In this document: positions 1-11,749 of the stretch, one piece after another
How positions within the stretch are numbered: position 1 is the stretch's first letter
How the letters are laid out: each line of letters starts with the position of its first letter
Source of the DNA: Pyxicephalus adspersus
Lineage: Eukaryota; Chordata; Amphibia; Anura; Pyxicephalidae
Length of the DNA stretch: 64,000 nucleotides
Assembly (NCBI RefSeq): GCF_032062135.1
Contig: NC_092860.1
Coordinates: 130,934,755 to 130,998,754, forward strand
Direction: 5' to 3'
The notes under the pieces: generated by a model
Databases searched by the model: none
What the model saw: only the letters and a program-made list of their open reading frames with translations
Told to the model about the DNA's origin: nothing
Translations under genes and position numbers: made by a program

Positions 1-408
1 GCATCACTCGGGGAGAGTGCTCTGTGAAAAAGTGCTAAATGAGGTGACAAAGTATGGGTATTTCCAGTAACCTGAATAATATATAGAAAAACTGATTTCC
101 AAAAATCACTTATCGCCGGGCAATCCCATAAAATGTTCTAAGGGAGCAAGTGGAAAAGTACACTTAGGGCAAGCCACTATCCTTTGAGCCACTACATTAG
201 AACGAAATGATAGATTGAACGCATAATATGCTCTATGAATAATTTTAAATTGCAGTTCCCGCCACACCTCACTAATAATAGACTTCCTGATAATGGACCA
301 ACTAGCCTCCAATGGTTCTAATGTATCAGAATAAGAACATTGTAAATAATCAGCCCATTTGGCCACAAAATATAACCTGGATTCTACCCCTGTAGTGGTT
401 TCCAACAA
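1..408 (-). mobile_element. L1-type LINE fragment, C-terminal end of ORF2
   Basis: The minus strand from 408 to 106 reads an open 100-residue segment. It contains WRELQFKIIHRAYY and, further on, CPKC, then LEHFM. This pattern (WRELQFKxxHRAYY ... CPKC ... H) is typical of the zinc-knuckle region after the reverse transcriptase in L1/Tx1-type LINEs of frogs. Near 120 a one-base loss breaks the frame; the other frame continues with DCPAISDFW and VTGNTHTLSPHLALF to the window edge. It is a degenerate 5'-truncated copy that runs out of the window to the left. Confidence 0.7.
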
Positions 409-519
409 TAGTGGATAGATATATGATATCGAATGTCTAGATGTAGTTTGAATTTTAAAATTCTAAGCATGTTTAGGGCTTGGGTGCCTCTGAAAATCTT
501 GTGTTATTCAACCATTATT

Positions 520-809
520 ACACAGTATATATATAGCGCCAACATATTATGCAGCCCTGTACAAAGTTATTAATCATGTCACTAACTGTCCCTCAAAGGA
601 GCTCACAATCTAATGTCCCTACCATAGTCATATGTCAATAATGTAGTCTAAAGGTCAATTTTGAGGGGAAGCCAATTAACCTTACTGCATGTTTTTGGGA
701 TGTGGGAGGAAACCCACGCAGACACGGGGAGAACCTGCAAACTCCATGCAGATAGTATCCTGGCTGAGATTTAGGCAAGAGTGCTAACCTCTGAGCCACC
801 GTGCTGCCT
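520..809 (-). mobile_element. tRNA-derived SINE, copy 1
   Basis: Read on the minus strand it begins 'ggcagcacggtggctcagagg', a tRNA-like box A. It then has 'ggagtttgcaggttctcccc' and 'tcctcccacatcccaaaaac', and ends in 'ataatatgttggcgctatata'. Other copies are at 10270-10605, 32936-33232 and 40790-41180, so it is a multi-copy family. Box B is decayed here. Confidence 0.75.
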
Positions 810-819
810 GAAACTTTAA

Positions 820-3800
820 ACTATGCAGTTTAAATGTTTTTTGGGCTAATATCAAATAAGCAAATATCTTATTTTGGCCAAACTTCCAATCTCTTTGATG
901 ATGAGTCCAATTGCTTGGATGATGTTCCAGCAGTACTCATATCCAGAATGGATTTAGCTGAAGAAGATTTTTGGTTGTAGTGGAGGGTCTCCATGCATTC
1001 ATCAGGGAAACCACTGACAGTGGCAAATCTTATTGGGGAATTGTATTAGGTGTTTCAAGAATTTGAGGGTAAATGCATTGTAAGTAAGGAGAAGGTTAGC
1101 CCCTCTTGTCACAAGGGCATACAAAAACATGGTGAGACATAAAATGCTAAATAGTAGGAGCTGATTAAAGATGTATTTATGTAAAAATATGTATCATCCA
1201 TGTTGATCCAGTTCAAAATGTACTGATTTATTAAATATTATATCTGCTATAGAAGGGGCATATGGAGAGAATGATATAAACAGCCCACCCAAGACTGATA
1301 AGGAGAAGAGTTTGGTATGTTTAATGTGCTTTAGTCAGAACACCCTCCAGCTCTTCACGTCACTTATTTTATGTAAATTTTATACCCAATATTTAAAACA
1401 TTTAAAACTAAAACATTGGTAAAAAAAACATAAATATGGGATACTATTTCCAGGTAGAAACTAATCAAAAGGGAATGTAATTTAATATTTTAATAGAAAA
1501 CTATATATCTAATTGGTTGGTATCTATAACTGGGTAAAAGTTTGCTGTGGAGCAACAAAAGTTGAACGATCATGTGCCCACCTAAAAGCAGAGGAGAAGG
1601 GTGAAAATAACTACAGTACAATTATTTAGCTAAAGCTCACAGCTATTTCCAGTATAGATGTATATATGTGAAGCGTCTATCTAAAGCTTATACAAATAAA
1701 TTTATATACAGGGCCCAACAGAGAAAAGAACTTCACAAGCCAGCATGTACCGGTATGTGAAAATATCAGGCATATTGTAGGCCAAAGCCTTTTGTATTTT
1801 GACTAGTAGACAGTATTCCAGGAATACCTGGATGATATCGCAGAAGGTTTAGAGATAATAGAGGAGGCTTAAGGCGTACAATTAAGTAAATTTTGGGATA
1901 GATTTTCACCCACCCCCAAGTCCAAGAGGCACAAGATGACCGTTGTGTTTTTTTGGTAATTATAAGAGAACAAGGTGCTGTCTGAGAACATAGATCTATT
2001 CATAAAGCAGCGAAGGGAAGTGCAGCAACACTTAAATTTGTGAGTCAGGTATATAAGGCAGTAAATTTAAAGTATATGCAGCCTCACCTTGCTGGGAATT
2101 AAATACTTTGTATGATACACTATGTTGTGTTGTTTTTTTAGTTGTTTGTATGGTACAATGGGCTTTAAATGGCTTCTGAGATTTATGCAAGCTACCTTCA
2201 ACTTTATTTAACCTGTTCTTGCATGTAAATATGACGTCTTTTTACACAAACCTTCTGTGTTGCGGTACAATTATTTTAAATGGCACTCCAATGGACTAAG
2301 ATAAAGCATCTGCGTTGTAGTGTGCCGCAGGACATGGCAATGCACATCGTGAATAAAAAGGATGTGTGTTCGCAGTTCATTCACTTTTTTGTATGCTGCT
2401 TTTATTAAACACAAGTTGATATTAGACCCAACAAGCAATAATGCACTATAAAAGAAATTATTTCTTTTACAGCAAAACATGTAAATCTGCCCATCCCTTC
2501 TTTCAAGTAACCTTGCACATTAGGTAAGCCGAACATGTTTGTGCTGGTGGTATTACTTATTAAAGTTGGACCCAAATCTGAAAAAACATATTAACCTTTT
2601 TCCTTTTGACCTCCTTCTGAAAATGCTGTTTGATTGGATTTAATGCCAAATTAATTGAGCACAATGCTTTCCGAGTCACTGCTCTAAAACAAGCATGCTG
2701 CAAGTTAGAGTGAGGTTCACATACTTGTTTTAGGTAAATGAGTCAGAAGCCATCAGATTGGCGTGGCAAATAGAGAATTAGAATTTTCACAGGTAAAAGT
2801 CAGCGCTGACAGCTAATATTTCTCTTTTAAAACAGCTTTATGGATGGACAAACAATTGTGCAAGAAAATTAAAATATGAAGCACCAAATGTGTCTTATGA
2901 TTTAAAAGGAAAAGCTGTAGCTGCAGTTCCTAGATTCTAATGGTAAACTAACAAAAGAAATATTTGCACATCTGGAATGAAATGCCCACATAGTTAGGTA
3001 CTTCTAGGAAAAATCTACCTTGATTTAAATTGCTTTGTGCAGCAGAGTTTGCTGTATGCAGTACAGATTAGACGCTGCTTACCTGTGCAGTGATGAGGCT
3101 CCTGTGTCCAGTGAATCAGGTATCCCAGATGAATGCGTTCTGTGCAGCCAGTCTGCTATGTGCACTGGTTTTGTAAGGCACTGCTGGGGGAGGGGGTCAA
3201 GCTGCCTGGGACACGCATTCCAGTTTCCAACAAATCAGTGCCACTTCACCAACCAGGATCTGACGTGCATGTTGGCACTTGTTGATGAAAATATATAGCC
3301 AAAGTATTGCGCATATATGAGCTTTACATAAACTGCTTCATAAAAATAGTTTACAGGTTGGTAACTTATTTTGAGCATAACTTGAAAAATGTTTCAAAGT
3401 ATGGCAAAAAAAAAATGGGTGTATAGGATATCCAAACTTTGTTCATAGGTAAGCATGTGGTTGAAACATTTCAGCATTCAGTACTTTTATTTCCCTTTCT
3501 ACAATGTGTCTATTTTTTGGCAAGTACTTGCCCATTACTTAAGATTATGGGGTTCATTTGTCATTTGGATTGGGGGGCAAACTAGGTTTTCTTGTACAGG
3601 GAAAAAATATAATTGCATAGGGCATGTATAGTGGCAGGGCAAAAATATAATTTCAATATCAAAAATATCAACAAAACAATATGTAAAGGTTTTTTTACTA
3701 AACTTAAAATGTATACATTTTGTTCTAATTGTTTTAGTCTTTATGGTTACCTTTTTAATAAGGCATTGCACAGTTATTTGCAAAGAAAAAAGGGCTTTTT

Positions 3801-3945
3801 TTCAATTTTGAGAATGCAACATTGAAAACAAACAAACAAACAAAATGAATAGCAAAGGAAAAAAATGGGGAACAAAAAGCTAAGGGCAGCAGGGGAGGAA
3901 GGACTTAATAAGAACTGGGTGAAAACTCATTAGGGTGAAAATTGT
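820..3945. other. Intergenic DNA without recognised genes
   Basis: AT-rich and mostly non-repetitive by eye. No spliced or intronless coding pattern seen. 2490-2950 looks unusually free of repeats and simple sequence, with an AP-1-like TGAGTCAG at about 2739 and several TAAT cores; a possible conserved element, not shown. Confidence 0.5.
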
Positions 3946-4337
3946 CATTAGAAAACGAACGACTAACGATTATGCACGAAATTATTTGAACGATCATTTT
4001 GTGCACAATTCTGTACATGCTGTAACGATACAATCGTTCAAATATATTCAATCACCAATAATGTACACACGCTAGATACGATCATTTGAATGATGCAGGA
4101 AGTGACATGTAAAGGAGAAAGTGTACTGCAGAACAATCCACGATCACTGAACGACCGTACACACAATAGATGGTGAACAATCGTCACGCAATCAGATCTG
4201 CCGGGACAGTCGTTCATTTCCAGCAACAATCCTCGTTCAACGGCGTCATTGTGCACTTTTTTTGTTAACAATTATCGGACGAACAGTCATTAGTCATTTG
4301 TTTCCAACTAAATTTATTGCACGTGTGTACGTAGCTT
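3946..4337. mobile_element. MITE-like repeat rich in CGTTC/GAACG and 'gtacacac'
   Basis: Dense in short inverted words (aacgatcat, gaacgac, cgttcaa, acgatc) and ending 'cacgtgtgtacgtagctta'. This 'tacacacgctag... acgtgtgtacgta' style is typical of non-autonomous DNA elements in frog genomes. Ends and target duplication were not resolved. Confidence 0.45.
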
Positions 4338-4536
4338 AAGTTTTAAAAAGGAATACATTTAATTAAAGAATATATATATATATATAGGCCTCTATAACTG
4401 CAGCAGATCTTGTCAGCTACTGTATGCAAAAATTGTTCATGTAATTGTTCAAGTAAAGGGCACTTGCTTCTCTGTGGGTGGGCACTGTGTCCATTAAACA
4501 CTAGGTACTTTTTGAACATATGTGAAGTCTTTAGAT

Positions 4537-4778
4537 CAGCCTTTCTCAACATTTTTCACATTGGAGAACCCTTGAAAAAAAACATTCAAGTCTTCAGGGA
4601 ACCCCGGCTATAATTACTTTATCCACAGCTCACAGTATATTAGCATGGTGATCAATGGGAAGAATTACTCTTACATTGCTGGTCATTAGAAAGAATTAAT
4701 ATTAGTGTCATCTATCTGACCTGGGAGGCACCAGGAACCCCTAGCAATCTCTGGAGGAACCCTGGTTGAGAAACACTG
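4537..4778 (+). mobile_element. Non-autonomous hAT element (cagtgtttctcaacc family), copy 1
   Basis: Left end 'cagcctttctcaac', right end 'ggttgagaaacactg'; the inverted ends agree at most positions. Flanking 8-mers ctttagat (4529-4536) and gcttagat (4779-4786) match at 6 of 8 bases, the size expected for hAT target duplications. Internal landmarks 'cacagctcacag' and 'acccctagcaa' recur in the copies near 46.1, 47.9 and 59.8 kb. Confidence 0.75.
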
Positions 4779-5080
4779 GCTTAGATATTGTAAATATACT
4801 GTAGTGGTACACCATATTGTTACAAAGGGCACATTGCAAACTATGATTACCCTGTAGCAACTGATGTTGACAGATTATGTTGGCTGTCATTGCTGATCTC
4901 ACCTTCTGAAATTTCCGGTTACCTGGCTGAAGTAGTAACTTACCTGGATTAAGAACGGTATCAGCTTCTTCCTGTAGATAATATCCAAAAATGACCTCAG
5001 TTTTATGTTGGATTTATGTCTATAGCTCTGTATTAGGTATTGTTTTTTATGCTCTGACCATTTCTAGAATATGAAACATG

Positions 5081-5082
<2 letters not shown>

Positions 5083-5116
<34 letters not shown>
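5083..5116. repeat. (AT)n microsatellite
   Basis: 34 bases of uninterrupted AT followed by a short interrupted tail. Confidence 0.95.
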
Positions 5117-5124
<8 letters not shown>

Positions 5125-6750
5125 GAAAGCAGTGATCAGGAAGCACAGTTTCCTCCTGTTTGCACAGATCATCCACAATTCATTTCAGTACATAAGAATA
5201 AAATATATCAGCTCAGAGCAGCAGTCTAGCATGTGCTGCTTATGTTATGATATTATTCCCGTGGCAGAGCTCCAGCAAAACACTGATCTGAAAATCTGGT
5301 TAGCGATTTGGTCTGTGATGGGTAAATCAACCTGTAGACTATTTTATATCAAATAAATCTCCCTGTGCTCTCATTATTTCTGTCTGTTCTCCTGGAATTT
5401 AACAATCTTCAGCCATTTGTTTTACTAAATTACCATCTGAAAGGCTTGTAGAAGTTAAGTGCCACTTAGAATGCCATATTTATCTCCTGTAGAATGTACT
5501 CATCATTTATATTCAGATACCACATTTAATGCTGCAACAAGCTTCTATATTAATGTACTAAAATACATTTTTTTATCACTGCGCTGTGATGCAGCCAAAT
5601 TTTCTCCAAGAAGGTAAATATTAAAGAAGAAGCCACAAACAATGGAAACAGCCATGGCCCCCTATCTAGAAACTGTGCTTGTTCCAGGGCTGGCACTGTA
5701 CAGGGTGCTGCAATTAGCAGTGTATTTGCACTTAGCAGTTAGCGCTGCTAAATCAGGCAACAGCAGCTTCTGATGCTGGACAGGACTCTTAACTGCAACA
5801 AATAGCATCCTGACAGGTTCCCCTCAAAGGATGTTTTTTTAAAAAAAACAGCTTCAGCAACTTGCACCCAGAAAACGGGAGATACATTCAGGAAATATTA
5901 AGGATGCTGTCCCCCGCAGCACCTCTTCTTTGCCACAAGATGTCAGTATAACTTAACCTGATAAGGAAAGACTGTCAGACCATAGGGGGTCATGGCTCCA
6001 CCCCCCTGGGCACAGTACCTTGCACTCACATTTCATTGGTGCAAAAAGCACCTCTAATATTATCTGACCAGCACCAGTCTTTACATCCAGGTCTATCCAC
6101 CAATGGAAGAAGACTGAAGAGGACCCAACATGACACATATAACCCAAAAGTTGGGTTAAATAAAATTATTAGATCATTCTGCTGGGGACTTCATGAGAGT
6201 AGGTTGTCCTCTCGGGGCAGAGCCACTGATGGTATAACTTCTGAGCATTAGCACAAAAATAACATTGCCCCTTGCCAAAACATTTCTAGCAAAAATAAAA
6301 ATTTTTCTTTGTTCATGTTGCTTATGATCAGTCTGCTGTTCAGGTTCCTCAGGTTAATCAGATCTGGACTAAATATTGGCCCATATCTTCTAAGCCATAA
6401 ACCTGCCTGCAAAGGGTCCAAGAAGATGACATCCATGACCTGTTGGCATTCTCACCATCTCTCAGTAATTGTCTGCAGGACCCTTGGCCATCTAGTGGTG
6501 AAAGACTAAAATGCAAATGTGTGTTGTATATTAGGTTATCTAATTAGGAAACTGTAATTATTTTATTGGAGTGAGCTTCTAAAGTACACCTGCTTTAGGT
6601 GGTTTAATAATACCCATATCAATACCCAACAGGTCAGCAGTTTTGCATTTAGAAAACTGCACAGTGGGTGGAAAAAAAATCTCCTGTGGACAGAAGTTAT
6701 GAAGGCTGGCTTCACATTGTTGAAATGAAACTGCAGTGCTATTAATTCTT

Positions 6751-7121
6751 AAAGCGGAACTAAATTAAAAATAAAAAAAAATCACACTTACCTTTAATCC
6801 TGCAGATCCCTCGTTGGCACTGGTCCTTCCTGCGATCTGCTGCCGCATCGTCCAGGAAGTCCTCGCCATCTTCAGTCTTCCTCTTCAGTCTTCTTTCTCC
6901 GTCACCCAATCTTGCACTGCACAGGTGCGAGATCGGGTGACGTGCTGCTGTGTACTGCTCATGCGTGAGATCAGCATTGCTTTCCTCTTGGTGGAACAAT
7001 GCCCCTGCCAGAGCCTTCTGCGCTCCCATTAAGTCTTGATCGCCACGATAAAAAGGGTGTTGCACTTAAAAAACAACAACAACATTTTTACTTTATATAG
7101 AAGGGTTGTCTACTACTTTAA
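6751..7121. repeat. Dispersed frog repeat A ('agcggaactaaa ... agaagggttgtctac')
   Basis: Begins 'ttaaagcggaactaaatt' and ends 'tttatatagaagggttgtctactacttta'. In between are GC-richer modules such as 'gatcgggtgac' and 'tcttcagtcttc'. Related segments recur at 10004-10260, 15090-15460, 15728-15840, 16880-16930, 18083-18345 and 57810-58300. The frames it opens (6760-7065 minus, 6814-7032 plus) are by-products. Confidence 0.55.
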
Positions 7122-7624
7122 TCATACACATCTACACCACAGCGCACCTTAACACTTGGTAATACACTGCTATGTGTTGTGGTGTGCTTCATTACCAAAA
7201 AAAGGCCATGCACAGTTTTGAGGTTGATCCAATGTAATATGCATGGTAATGGTCACCTGCAACTGCAAAAGTGTAACTAAACCTTAACAACTCAAGCCAG
7301 AAATGTGAGCCAGAATTACTTTTTTATTCCAAGAGTCTATTCAAAAATAGGAAGGGAACAGATGTCTGTCTTAGCTTATTTATTGGGTTAGTGTTTTGCC
7401 CGCAGTTGACTTTGGCACAAGTACTTATCGCTGATTAGCTACATTTTGCACCATCAGCAGCTCATAGCTGCTCTACTAAATGTCCTCTTCTTATAGGAAT
7501 TAGTGGAAACAGAATAGATATGGGCTGACAGCCCATTGTGTACTTCCAGCCATCCACTGCTAGATTATTCCTTGTTATTCAACACATCTAATCAGACAGA
7601 CAGACAAAAACAAATTAACAATCA

Positions 7625-7674
7625 CTCTGCTGGTCTAGAGATCTCTCTGTAAAAAATGAAACAGACCAGCAGAG
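7625..7674. repeat. 12-bp perfect inverted repeat
   Basis: CTCTGCTGGTCT at 7625-7636 and its exact complement AGACCAGCAGAG at 7663-7674, separated by 26 bases. Stand-alone hairpin; no known function inferred. Confidence 0.7.
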
Positions 7675-8130
7675 ATAATATGTCAAATGTAGGTAACAGG
7701 TATAAGTGTTTTCCTTTCTATAACCTGTGAATATAATATAAGTGAAAATAATTAATCATAATGTATAAAACTTATTGTCCAAACTTGTCAATAGAGGAAA
7801 CATTTAATGGCCACTATGGCTGTTGATTTCTGTAAACCACTGGCATCTCTCCAGGCAAGAATAGGATAAACAGTATATTGCAGACAGGATTGGAAACTAT
7901 ATCATAAAGTGTTGAGTTCCTGCAAATGTGGTGTAGTAACATATTCACCATTGCACCAAAGCAGGTCATTTATTTAAATAGGTTGCCTAACACACCAAAA
8001 AGGAGCATATACCATTTCACACGGCAGTGCAAGCTCCAAGTACCATTAGGAATGAATGGCATTTTATTGCACTTATTTACCTAACACAACATGTTGATTA
8101 TTGCCATGCAACAGTGTGAGCCCAATGGGT

Positions 8131-8330
8131 CTGACTTACTAAAGCTCTCCAAGACTCGGGAATAGACTTGGGAAAGCCTGAGTGATCCAGTAAACCTGGA
8201 ATGAATCTGGTCCAGAAATGAAAATATTTACAAACTAATAACAAATAATTTTTTAGGAATTCCATAGGATCACCCCGGTACTCCCATGATAGTCTATTTT
8301 CACCAGTCTTACTCAGTGTAAGAATGTTTT
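8131..8330. mobile_element. Diverged relative of the foldback MITE
   Basis: 'tctgacttactaaagctctccaag' followed by 'gagtgatccagtaaacctggaatg' resembles the left arm of the element at 9107-9326. The right arm is decayed. Classified by similarity of words only. Confidence 0.45.
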
Positions 8331-8499
8331 CAGAAAGCTGCAATGCTTTTGAATGTGCTTTTTTCCTTGTTCCTGTGTCTACAAGCAACGCAGTTCTTAA
8401 AGACTTGCTGTAGAAGGGAGATATTTGCTGGCAGGGGAGGGGATTTGTGCTTGTTAAGAGAAATAAGGGAGAAATGTTTGCTGGAGTTGGTGCTAAATT

Positions 8500-8597
8500 A
8501 ATAATTTAATGTAAAGTGCTGCGTAATATGTTGGCGTTATATAAATACTGTTTAATATGATTATTATTATTATTATTATTAATTATTATTATTAAGT
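8500..8597 (+). repeat. SINE/LINE 3' tail plus (ATT)n microsatellite
   Basis: 'gtgctgcgtaatatgttggcgttatataaatactgttt' is the common 3' tail of the SINE family in this window, followed by about 40 bases of ATT/ATTA repeats (8558-8597). Only the tail is recognisable. Confidence 0.7.
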
Positions 8598-9106
8598 TGC
8601 CTGTATATTATCATGATTGTCAGTTTGTTGCCCGTATACTATCATCATTTCCTTTTTCTTTTTAGAATATTATCACTTTTGCTCCATTGAGACCAGTGTA
8701 ATATCAAAACTAGACATTTGCTGCCCACATATTCTAATCACTTCTCATTTGTAGTTCTAACTTTTCCTTTCTCTTTTCTGCATTCCCTTTAGTGTATTTT
8801 TTTTTTCAGTCCAAGGAACCCAGGCTTAGAGAAGCCCCCCTGCACATTTCCTATATTAGCATACTAATATACTATATTAGCTACTAAATAGGATTTAGAA
8901 ACAATGAAATATTGTACTAAATATAATTTTTATGAAACAAAGTAAAACAAATTTTTAGGTTCAGCATTGGATTGGCTTAAGATTTGAATGTTGGGTCTAG
9001 GGGACCAATTTTGGGGCAACTCAGACCCTGGGCACTGAAAGGGAGATTCAGGGTATAGCAAAGTTTGTGGATCACCAGTTAGATGAAGAGAATATATACA
9101 AAAATA

Positions 9107-9326
9107 GCCTGATTTATTAAAGCTCTCCAAGGGTGGAGAGGATACATTTTTATCAGTGAAACTGGGTGATACAACAAACCTGGAAAGGATTTCCTAAAAA
9201 TAATCTGCTATTTGTTAGCAAATGTTTTCAATCCTGGAACTCATCCATTCCAGGTTTGCTGAATCACCCAGCTTCACCAATGAAAGTGTATCCTCTACAG
9301 CCTTGGGGAACTTTAATAAATCAGGC
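9107..9326. mobile_element. Palindromic foldback MITE, full-length copy
   Basis: About 80-bp inverted arms. The left arm runs 'gcctgatttattaaag ... gatacaacaaacctgg' and the right arm 'ccaggtttgctgaatcacccag ... ctttaataaatcaggc'. TA dinucleotides flank both ends, suggesting a Tc1/mariner-type insertion. Partial copies at 8131, 51130 and 62083 show it is a family. Confidence 0.8.
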
Positions 9327-9329
9327 GTA

Positions 9330-10003
9330 GTGTCTCAATGCATCAAGTACATATCACACTGTACAAATCTGACAACAACAAATAATGAACAGTAATAAAC
9401 ATTAACAAGTAATAAATTAGAAAAAATAATGTGTTAGTCTGTTAGACATTTCTGGCATGCTTAATTGGTGTCATTTTATCAAAATTGATCAGACCTCGGA
9501 AGGAAATTCATGTCCTCACAATTGTTAAACAATTTGATCATATCTGTCACATTGATTATCCTATTGATTTATTCAGTCACAACACGTCTGACCACAAAAA
9601 GGGGTGATATTTGATTGAATGATGTTGGTTCCATTATTCCCTAGATACATCCAGCTTGTATAATACTTGAGAGCTACATACAGCTTTCAAGAAGGCAAAT
9701 CAAATATTCAGTCCCTTCATTCTAGACGTAAATTCCCCTGACGGTGCTGTAAGGTTGTAAAAAAAGGCAGCATTTCCCAGTAGAGAGAGATAATCATTAG
9801 TGTGTTATCCTGGGATGGAAGCCCCTGAGAATGGAGAGCAAAATAAGAACTTACTGCATCATTTATTGCAAGGCACAGAACTTGGAATGTGGAATACTTA
9901 TCAGAAAATCATTTCAGAAAGGATGCATCGTATAACATTTATTTATGTATGATATGGGTATTTCTAAATATATCTGTCAACATTTAAAATATAAGAATGC
10001 TTA
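9330..10003. other. Intergenic DNA, nothing recognised
   Basis: AT-rich sequence without coding pattern or clear repeat. Confidence 0.5.
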
Positions 10004-10262
10004 AAGTGGACTTATCATCAGATTTTAATATTATATAAAAGGGTGGCTAACTCTTTTTTATAATGAAAAAATGTTTGTTTTATTTTTATTTGTAAATAAT
10101 TTTTATTTCCTTTTCTTGGTGTGGATGACTCCCCTTCTGTGTTCACAGCTGTGGCAGTAAAGAGTAAATTGGAATCCCACATCCTCCTGGAATACATGCA
10201 TCACATATCCAAGAGGCTTTGGGTTGCTACTTCTGCTTATGCCCAATTTCAGGCATGTGCAC
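10004..10262. repeat. Dispersed frog repeat A, partial copy
   Basis: 'cttaaagtggacttatcatc', 'atataaaagggtggctaac' and the module 'aatcccacatcctcctggaatac ... cacatatccaagaggctttgggttgctacttctg' match the repeat at 57810-58300 in order. Abuts the SINE at 10270. Confidence 0.55.
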
Positions 10263-10269
10263 AAGGGGC

Positions 10270-10605
10270 TTTATTATTACACAGTATTCATAAAGTGCTG
10301 ACATATTATGTAGTGCTGTACAAAGTCCATATCCATGTCACTAACTGTCCCTCTAAGGGGCTCACAATCTAATGTCCCTACCTTGGTCATATTTCATTAA
10401 TGCAAGTTTAAGGTCAATTTTCAGGGGGAATCCAATTAACCTAACTGCATGTTTTTAGAATGTGGGAGGAAACCGGAATACCCGGGGAAAACCTACACAA
10501 ACACGGGGAGAACCTACAAACTTCATGCAGTCCTAGCCGAGATTTGAACCGGAAACCCAGCGCTGCAAAGGCCAGAGTGCTACCTCTGAGACAACATGAT
10601 TTCCC
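10270..10605 (-). mobile_element. tRNA-derived SINE, copy 2 with visible box B
   Basis: On the minus strand: 'tgttgtctcagaggtagcactctggcctttgcagcgctgggtttccGGTTCAAATCTC', a tRNA-like promoter with box B GGTTCAAATC. The conserved body ('gtaggttctccccgtg', 'cggtttcctcccacattc') and the tail 'acatattatgtagtgctgt' follow. This is the best preserved head in the window. Confidence 0.85.
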
Positions 10606-10609
10606 GGAA

Positions 10610-11260
10610 CGTTAAAAAAAACAGTGCTGATCTCACACATATGCAGTGAAAGAAGAAAGAACAACACTAGGTAAAATCAATCAGTGAATCGTTAAAGCAA
10701 CTTTTTTCTTAAAAATAAAATGAAGGAACAAGGCTGTTGTTCCAAGAGAAAATGTAAGAAAAAAGGATCTCTCCAGGGGCCACAAATCCAAACCTAGTTG
10801 TCTTCAAGCTTTATTGCCTGTTTCAGTGTCTCCACATCCCCAGCACTCCTAAGTATGTAGTGATATAGGACTGACATATGGAACCACAGTGTTCAGGAGG
10901 TATCCAGCACACTTGGAAGTGGTAAATACTAGGAAAGCCAAAGGAAACTTTCTTAAAACCTTAACTGTTCAACACCTTGTGTTACCACAGTTCATGGGTT
11001 TATGCTCATGGGGCAAACTCCATGGTGTAAGTCTAGGACCAAGTCAGCACTGATTGTTTTCAGAACCTTATTTCAATAATTTAATTTTCATTGCAAGGCT
11101 CCCACAATCCAACCGAGATGCTAGATACTCCATTGCCAAAGCCATGTTCCCATGAACAGCTTATTTTTAGCACAGGTTCTGATTTTCAGAACTATTTTTG
11201 TTTTCACAGGTGAAAAATTAGTGTTACTGTCCAACGTCACATACCTATAGACAAAACCAC
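10610..11260. other. Intergenic DNA, nothing recognised
   Basis: No coding pattern or clear repeat family. A-rich runs at 10612-10622 and 10702-10720. Confidence 0.5.
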
Positions 11261-11261
11261 A

Positions 11262-11430
11262 TAAATATATTTTGTATTATTTTGTATTGGACTGAATACA
11301 GGACTTTGTATTGAATCCAATACAAAATATTTGAATTTCCCGCTACGACCCCTATCAACGGGCGTATGCACTGACATCATCAGGAATCACCGAGGGACGA
11401 GTGTTCTCTTTCCGTAATTCCATGCAAAAA
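11262..11430 (-). mobile_element. CpG-rich MITE family, reverse-oriented fragment
   Basis: 'ttgtattggactgaatacagg', 'ttgtattgaatccaatacaaaatatttgaatttccc' and 'gggcgtatgcactga' are the reverse complement of internal parts of the element at 12109-12738. Only the middle part is visible, next to the Tc1 fragment. Confidence 0.55.
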
Positions 11431-11749
11431 GCGTTACATTTTTTGCGAAATTTCCAAAATTTATTTAAAAACTTTTAAAAAAACTGACCGGTAAAATCGA
11501 CTGGAGATGCGCACAGAACAATCAGTTGCTATCACCTCACCATTAACATCTACTCCTGAATCATGCAGCTGAAAATTAATCGCCTTAATTGGCGTAATCG
11601 GGATCTTTGCTCATCTTTGCAGGAAACCAGGAGGCGAATTCACTAGAACTCGGGTCCGACTTGCGCTAATAGAGCTTGCTGACCGGCGCGTACACGCATT
11701 TCATTGTATGTCTCTGAACACCTCAGAATTCATTTGGCTACTAATGATA

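Noticed and set aside
106..408. 100-residue open frame on the minus strand as a host gene
   Set aside because: Motifs are those of the L1-type LINE ORF2 C-terminus and the frame breaks; annotated as a mobile element.
10540..10605. tRNA gene suggested by box A/box B words
   Set aside because: No cloverleaf could be drawn; it is the head of a SINE with the full SINE body attached.
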